Assembly: GCA_014338405.1 (NCBI GenBank)
Contig: JTDE01002089.1
Coordinates: 14,993-78,992 of the forward strand
Length of the DNA stretch: 64,000 nucleotides
Origin: Paragonimus skrjabini miyazakii
Taxonomy: Eukaryota; Platyhelminthes; Trematoda; Plagiorchiida; Troglotrematidae
Direction of reading: 5' to 3'
Shown here: positions 59,190 to 64,000 of the stretch, in pieces
Layout of the letters: each line of letters opens with the position of its first letter
Position numbering within the stretch: position 1 is the first letter of the stretch
The notes under the pieces: model-generated
Seen by the model: the letters and a program-made list of their open reading frames with translations, nothing else
Told to the model about the DNA's origin: nothing
Databases searched by the model: none
Position numbers and translations under genes: made by a program

Positions 59190-60700
59190 GGGAGTCCTCG
59201 GACCCTACGGCATTGGTTAAGTGAACGAGAACGGTGACCGTCTACTCCGTCTGTGTGCTACTCACGAGCTGACTATCACGAACACCTTATTCCAGCTGGA
59301 TACGAGCGACATCACTACGTGGACCCATCCACGAAGCGGTCATCACCACCTGTTTCATTACGTGATTGTGCGACAGCGCGACATTCGTGAAGTGCGTAGC
59401 ACGCGAGTGATGCGCGGCGCTGAATGTAGCACTGATCATAGACTAGTCATGACTAAATTATTTATCTGTGTACACAAGTCTGTTTATTGTAGATTTTCCA
59501 GACAACGGCACAAGTTGGATATCAAACGACTGGAAAACTACGGGACAAAGACTGCTTTTCAATGCGTAGTTGCCTCTCGTCTGCACGACGTTCCTATATC
59601 CAGTACCCCTGAAGTTATATGGCAGTTAATCAAGGAACGGATCACGGCGGCAGCCACTGAAACGATTGGTGTCAAACACCCGAAACGTCCGGACTGGTTC
59701 GACAACAACAACGTGGTTATCGCCAAAATGGTTCACGAGAAGAATGCCGCGTTTGCTGCCTCCACAATGGACCCGGGCAATGAAACGAAGAAGGCGACGT
59801 TCCGAAGTATCAGCCGTCAACTGGCCGAGCGTGCTCGCGGAATCAAGGACAACTGGTGGATGAAGCAGGGTGAGTGGATGCAGGGCTTCACAGATCGTCG
59901 GCAGCATAAGGAGTTCTACGATTTGCTCAAAGCGATATTCGACACATTTACCCAGTCTACTAAAGCACTGATAGCTCGTGTGGCTAAGGCTAGTACTGCT
60001 TTTGGACGTCTTGATAGGCGTAGTTGGATTAATTACAGCCTGAAGCCGAGCACTAAGCTCTTCGTCTATCGCTCAACATCTATACTGCTTTACAGCAGTG
60101 AAATGTGGACATTGTATCAGCGGAATGTGCGCTATCTGAGCCGTTTTCCTTTGCAATGTTTAAGACGCATCTTGGGTATTCGGTGGCCGGACATGGTTCC
60201 GAACACTGAGGTTCTGTGGCGGGCAGACACGAACGTGATGGAAGTCCTGATGATGTTGAATCAGCTTCGTTAGCTAGATCACGTACGTCGGATGGGCGAT
60301 GACCGTAATCTGAAGCAAGTGCTGTATGGACAACTGAGATCAGGTAAGTGAAATCCTGGTGGTCAGAAGTGGGGATACCACGATGTTTCGAAGGTAAGTA
60401 TTTCACGTTGAAAATTGATTTTAGATGTTGAAAAGACTTAGCGTTGAACCGGACTGCCTGAAGAAACACGATTCGGACGGGCGTCCTCGAGTTCATCCGG
60501 CAGTTAACGCACGGCCGAGAACGGAAGCGCGCGGTACGCAAGGTAACCATCGGTACCATAGGTCGTGGTGACATGACTGTATGGCGTTGCGATTTATATG
60601 GCCGCGAATGCGCTGGCCGCCTTGGATTAGTAGATCACCAGCCTACTCATAGTGCATCGTCGGCGAAGAGACAACGAGTACGTTAGGCACAGGTATGTCA
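59190..60700 (+). mobile_element. RTE-like element with internal RT deletion
   Basis: A second RTE-like family. The frame 59221-60273 (350 codons) starts inside the endonuclease: NENGDRLLRLCATHELTITN, TTWTHPRSGHHHLFHYVIVR (His where Asp is expected before Tyr) and RGAECSTDHRLVMTKL. The linker ETIGVKHPKRPDWFDNNNVV and KEFYDLLKAIF follows, then it jumps at about 59940-59960 straight to the post-RT block STKALIARVAKASTAFGRL and QCLRRILGIRWPDMVPNTEV. The whole RT is missing, yet the frame stays open across the junction. TAG at 60271 replaces the Trp of LRW; the C-terminus continues as LDHVRRMGDDRN to a zinc-finger-like CDLYGRECAGRLGLVDHQPTH near 60580-60650, with its second Cys changed to Tyr. 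The endonuclease N-terminus is broken by a stop at 59218. Confidence 0.82.
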
Positions 60701-63508
60701 TATCAGTATATCCATTTCGTTTTGGATAATGATTGCATCGACCAAGATCATGGTCGTTTGGCAACTAATCCGCTGCTCTTTTCAGATAATTGGGTGTCTG
60801 TGCTCTTCTGCCCACTTTTTTCTTGAGCTTTGTTGGTGTATTGAATGATGAATCGTCTGTCTGATCTTTTCGTAGTTCAACTTTGAGTTTTGTTCTTCAG
60901 CCTTATCCTCTCCGGAATGCACTAACATGCACTCCTATACTGAAATGCTTCTTGTATTACATTTCATACATCTTTCTTCCTAGTATAGATCTTGTCATTG
61001 CAGTCTCTCTCACTGTTTATTTTCCGAGAGATAAGGGTTTCCTTTTCGTGCTAGTCATTCAATTGGCTAACCAGCATTGGCCAGCTGGACACAAAGGCCT
61101 CACTCACACAACTACCGGTCTTATTCCTTCGGGTTTACATCGGATACGTGGTGCGTGAGTGGAACTGCAAGTGGTGCAGCGCAAGCCACTTGCGGTGATG
61201 GTTTAAAGCGCAGGTGTCCTTTGGCTTCGGTCACTGTGACAGGCCAATCCATTCCGGATGCCGCCAACCATCTGATGTTGGATGACAAGTTATTTACTAC
61301 GAATCACTGGTGTGGACAGTTTAAATAGGTTTGCAGAGTTTCCGCGTCTTCCAGGTACACTGCAACTCACCCTAGTCTCATGCTGTTGGCGTAAAGCAAT
61401 GCTGGTGATTCGACGATGTTTAGTAGTTCACGAATTAAAAAAGGGCAACAGGGGTTATAGAATGGATCCCCGAAATACACCACTGTTGGCGGAAGACCAC
61501 TCTGGTTAATGTCCGTTCATCATCAAGACACTTAAGTACACGCCAACAGACGGCATAGCTGCGACATTCCTATAGCTGGATGGAGTAACCAGCCCTGTCA
61601 AACAATTAGCAAAAGTCAAGATTTCACACCAATGGCCGATCCTTCATGAATATCCCTTACCCAAAAGTCATGAGAAATCTGCAAATCCGTCACACACAAC
61701 TACGGAGGCCATGTTGCTCTCTAACGACAAGTTCGACGTTTGTTAGGATCGGCAGGAGAGGGTCAAATAGTTATCTGTCCTACCTTGAAAATCTCGGGAA
61801 GATATTTTACTAAGGCATCCCAACGCCTACCGTGACGGGTAGCTGTATTTGTGAACTGCTTTTAAACGTTTAATAGACGACTGGTTAACAAAGAACGATT
61901 AGAAGTGTCATCAACGGTTGTACTAATTTCACAGTAATCAAGCACTTGAAACAAGTGACACTGACCACCTGTCAGACCGATTCAATAATATCTGGTAGCA
62001 CCATGTCAACAACACATGTTTATTTTTAGGTGCAAGCCAAAATGAAGAGTTGAACCACTTCCATTAACGAACTTTCTATGGTTTCAAGACACTGTCATAT
62101 AAACAGTGGAAAATTCAACGTCCCACATTTCTTTCTAACAGAAGGTCGGTTCGATGCCTATCATGGATGGGTTTTGCTGAGTACAAAGATCTCGAGATTC
62201 GTCTGGTTTGTTGAATAGTAAAACCGCATTGGTGAAATGTCAGTATCAAGAAGCGGTTTTACTGCTGACTACAAGTGTCGGAAATGAATTTACTTGAGGG
62301 GATTCACCGAATGATAAGAGTTGAGTTAGTATGTTGAGCGCGCTTTGCGGTCGCCCTCTAACACTGGAACAGCGACAGATCGGGACTGGGTTTTGGTAGA
62401 CCTGTAGGTTACCTTGGTTAATATCGTGAGCGATTACATTGGGCTTTTTGATTGGATACAATTTTCCCCACTCAGAGCTGGCGTTTCCCGATCTGCCATA
62501 ACAGTATCGTGATAGGCATACGGGTGCAGGTGGCAGACCAAGCTGTATATTTCTGTTCTGGTATTACTGTACAGCTTGGAAGACTGAATTCCTGAGTAAA
62601 GCGAGTATTCCCAACGTGGTCACGTGTAGTACTGACCACACGCATGCAAGTAGGCCAATGTCATGAAGAACTGTGTTCTGAAGCATCGCCAAACGCTCAG
62701 ATTATTTCATGGATCTTAATGATAAGTATTTTGAATAACGGGAAACGTTGTACAGAATATGTGTTTAGTGAATTCGGTCATCTCGTGGTGAGCCGAGTCG
62801 CAGATAACATGCTCCAATTTTCGAGCTAGATTGAACTGTACCTCGGTTACTGATTGGCAGTGCCATTTAGAATTATCGTTGTGGCCGCAAAAGACGCTTG
62901 GCCCGGGAATCTATTTATCTCTTATCAATTAAAACGTACGTGAAAACAAAAATTAACGATCGCAAACTCTATTTTACGGGGCCGAAGTGTATCCATATAT
63001 ATATCGGCAGTAGCGTATCACTAGTCTCGCTGTTAATTGTTCCCTGGACTTTGTTTATCTGGCGTTCATGATTGTACTTTGTTTCCGCTCGTTCGACATG
63101 CGAAGCTGCATATTCTACGGCACAACCACCAAACGATCTGGTATTTAACACCGGTTGTAAATTTGACTACTCACACATTTACTAGTAGCTTATCGCACAT
63201 CGAAAACTAAACCTATCCCAATTTGACACTCTTCGATGTCACTGCTGTTTAATCAGATGTCAAGTTAAGACGTCCTAGGTGCTTTCCCTTGATTTCAACG
63301 CTGACGGGGTCACATAGGTAATGTGCACATAGGTAGGTTGGCAGTTACACGAGCTGGTTACATTTTACAACTTGGGACAACATGATTTCATCAGGCGCAG
63401 GTGATGATCAGAAGTCTACTCAGCTGCCAGGCCGAGAGGACACATGTTCAAATCTCCACAAAGTATCCAGGACGCAAGTAATCTGACCCGGGCTTTTATT
63501 GTTCTATT
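60701..63508. other. No recognised gene
   Basis: Several short frames (60883-61509 plus, 62246-62461 minus, 62644-62829 plus) show no recognisable motif. Confidence 0.35.
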
Positions 63509-64000
63509 ATGCCTCCAAAGGGGGAGATAATTAGATTCAATAGGGATCCAATGAAGTGCTGACTGTTTATCCGAAGTTTTCAGTCTAGTGAGCTGAACGA
63601 CGTTTATCTTATTTGATTGATTATTGCGACGGTGAAGCAAGGGAAGCTATCGAAAGTTGCGCCATACTGCAGCCTAAATAAAGTCTTTCAGACGCCATGG
63701 AAATACTTGAGACGATGTTTGGTCGTCTGCATCTAGTAGCTCTGGCCCATATCAATCAACTAGTTGGTGGACTGATCGTGAGGACGAATGATGGAGATGC
63801 ATTAAACAAACTAGTAATACAGATGAAAGCTTGCCTCAGTACACTAAAACAGATGCAGTACGAGGCAGATTGGAATGCTTCAGTAACTGTGGCGGCAATA
63901 GCTAGGCGGTTGCCTCATGCATTGCAGCTTGAATAATTCGAAAAGGCTTCTGGCATACTTTGAAGACCTCGAGAACCCACCTTCAAGGATCTATTAGAGT
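63509..64000 (+). mobile_element. BEL/Pao-like retrotransposon gag-type region, partial
   Basis: From ATG at 63509 the frame reads PPKGEIIRFNRDPMKC, ending at a TGA, and FIRSFQSSELNDVYLI. After a frame change CDGEAREAIESCAILQPK follows, then (63697-63936) MEILETMFGRLHLVALAHIN, LVIQMKACLSTLKQM and VAAIARRLPHALQLE. This is the order of the DUF1759-type region upstream of the protease in BEL/Pao elements: FxGDP-type start, GEAxxAI helix, FGR-hxxA block and IxxRLP block. Later REPTFKDLLE-like traces run to the window end. A TAA and frameshifts mark it as decayed. The protease, RT and integrase would lie beyond the window. Confidence 0.75.

Noticed and set aside
60080..60574. 164-codon minus-strand frame
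   Set aside because: Antisense shadow of the RTE-like C-terminal coding region.
63380..63470. tRNA-like stretch with atgttcaaatctcc
   Set aside because: B-box-like only; no fold and no second copy seen.

Overview
The window looks like a gene-poor, repeat-rich piece of a parasitic flatworm genome, most likely a digenean fluke. Three things point that way: a spliced 190-residue myophilin-type calponin (the flatworm smooth-muscle member of the calponin/transgelin family), introns of several kilobases, and abundant Penelope-like (PLE), RTE-like, CR1-like and BEL/Pao-like retroelement remains with tRNA-derived SINE-like repeats. The species cannot be fixed from the sequence. There is no bacterial gene organisation, rRNA, confident tRNA gene or CRISPR array.

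Layout. 0-2.6 kb: a minus-strand PLE remnant cut by an RTE-like 3' tail, then a plus-strand PLE reverse transcriptase (RT) remnant. 2.6-9 kb: no recognised gene; three minus-strand open stretches with splice-like ends could be exons of an unidentified gene. 9-15.6 kb: a nested structure. A plus-strand PLE is split by a minus-strand RTE-like element of about 3.84 kb, with a probable 6-bp target duplication, next to an inverted pair of PLE tail fragments. 15.8-16.4 kb: a 590-N gap. 16.6-17.2, 20.9-21.5 and 26.4-27.6 kb: more PLE remnants. 24.9-35.1 kb: a tRNA-derived SINE family, a CR1-like RT remnant and a few unidentified open stretches.

41.8-53.9 kb holds the one confidently identified cellular gene: myophilin, plus strand, four coding exons with canonical GT-AG junctions and compatible phases. 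Exon 1 appears twice, once on each side of a 100-N gap. The 146-bp copies end exactly at the gap with three mismatches, so this is best read as an unmerged contig overlap. The introns carry SINE pieces and unidentified open stretches.

55-64 kb: two PLE remnants in opposite orientation, an RTE-like copy whose endonuclease reads in frame into the C-terminal region with the RT missing, and a BEL/Pao gag-like region running off the window end.

Only myophilin is confidently a host gene. The retroelement copies all carry stops, frameshifts or deletions, so none looks autonomous. Edges of degraded repeats are approximate because they were placed by eye.
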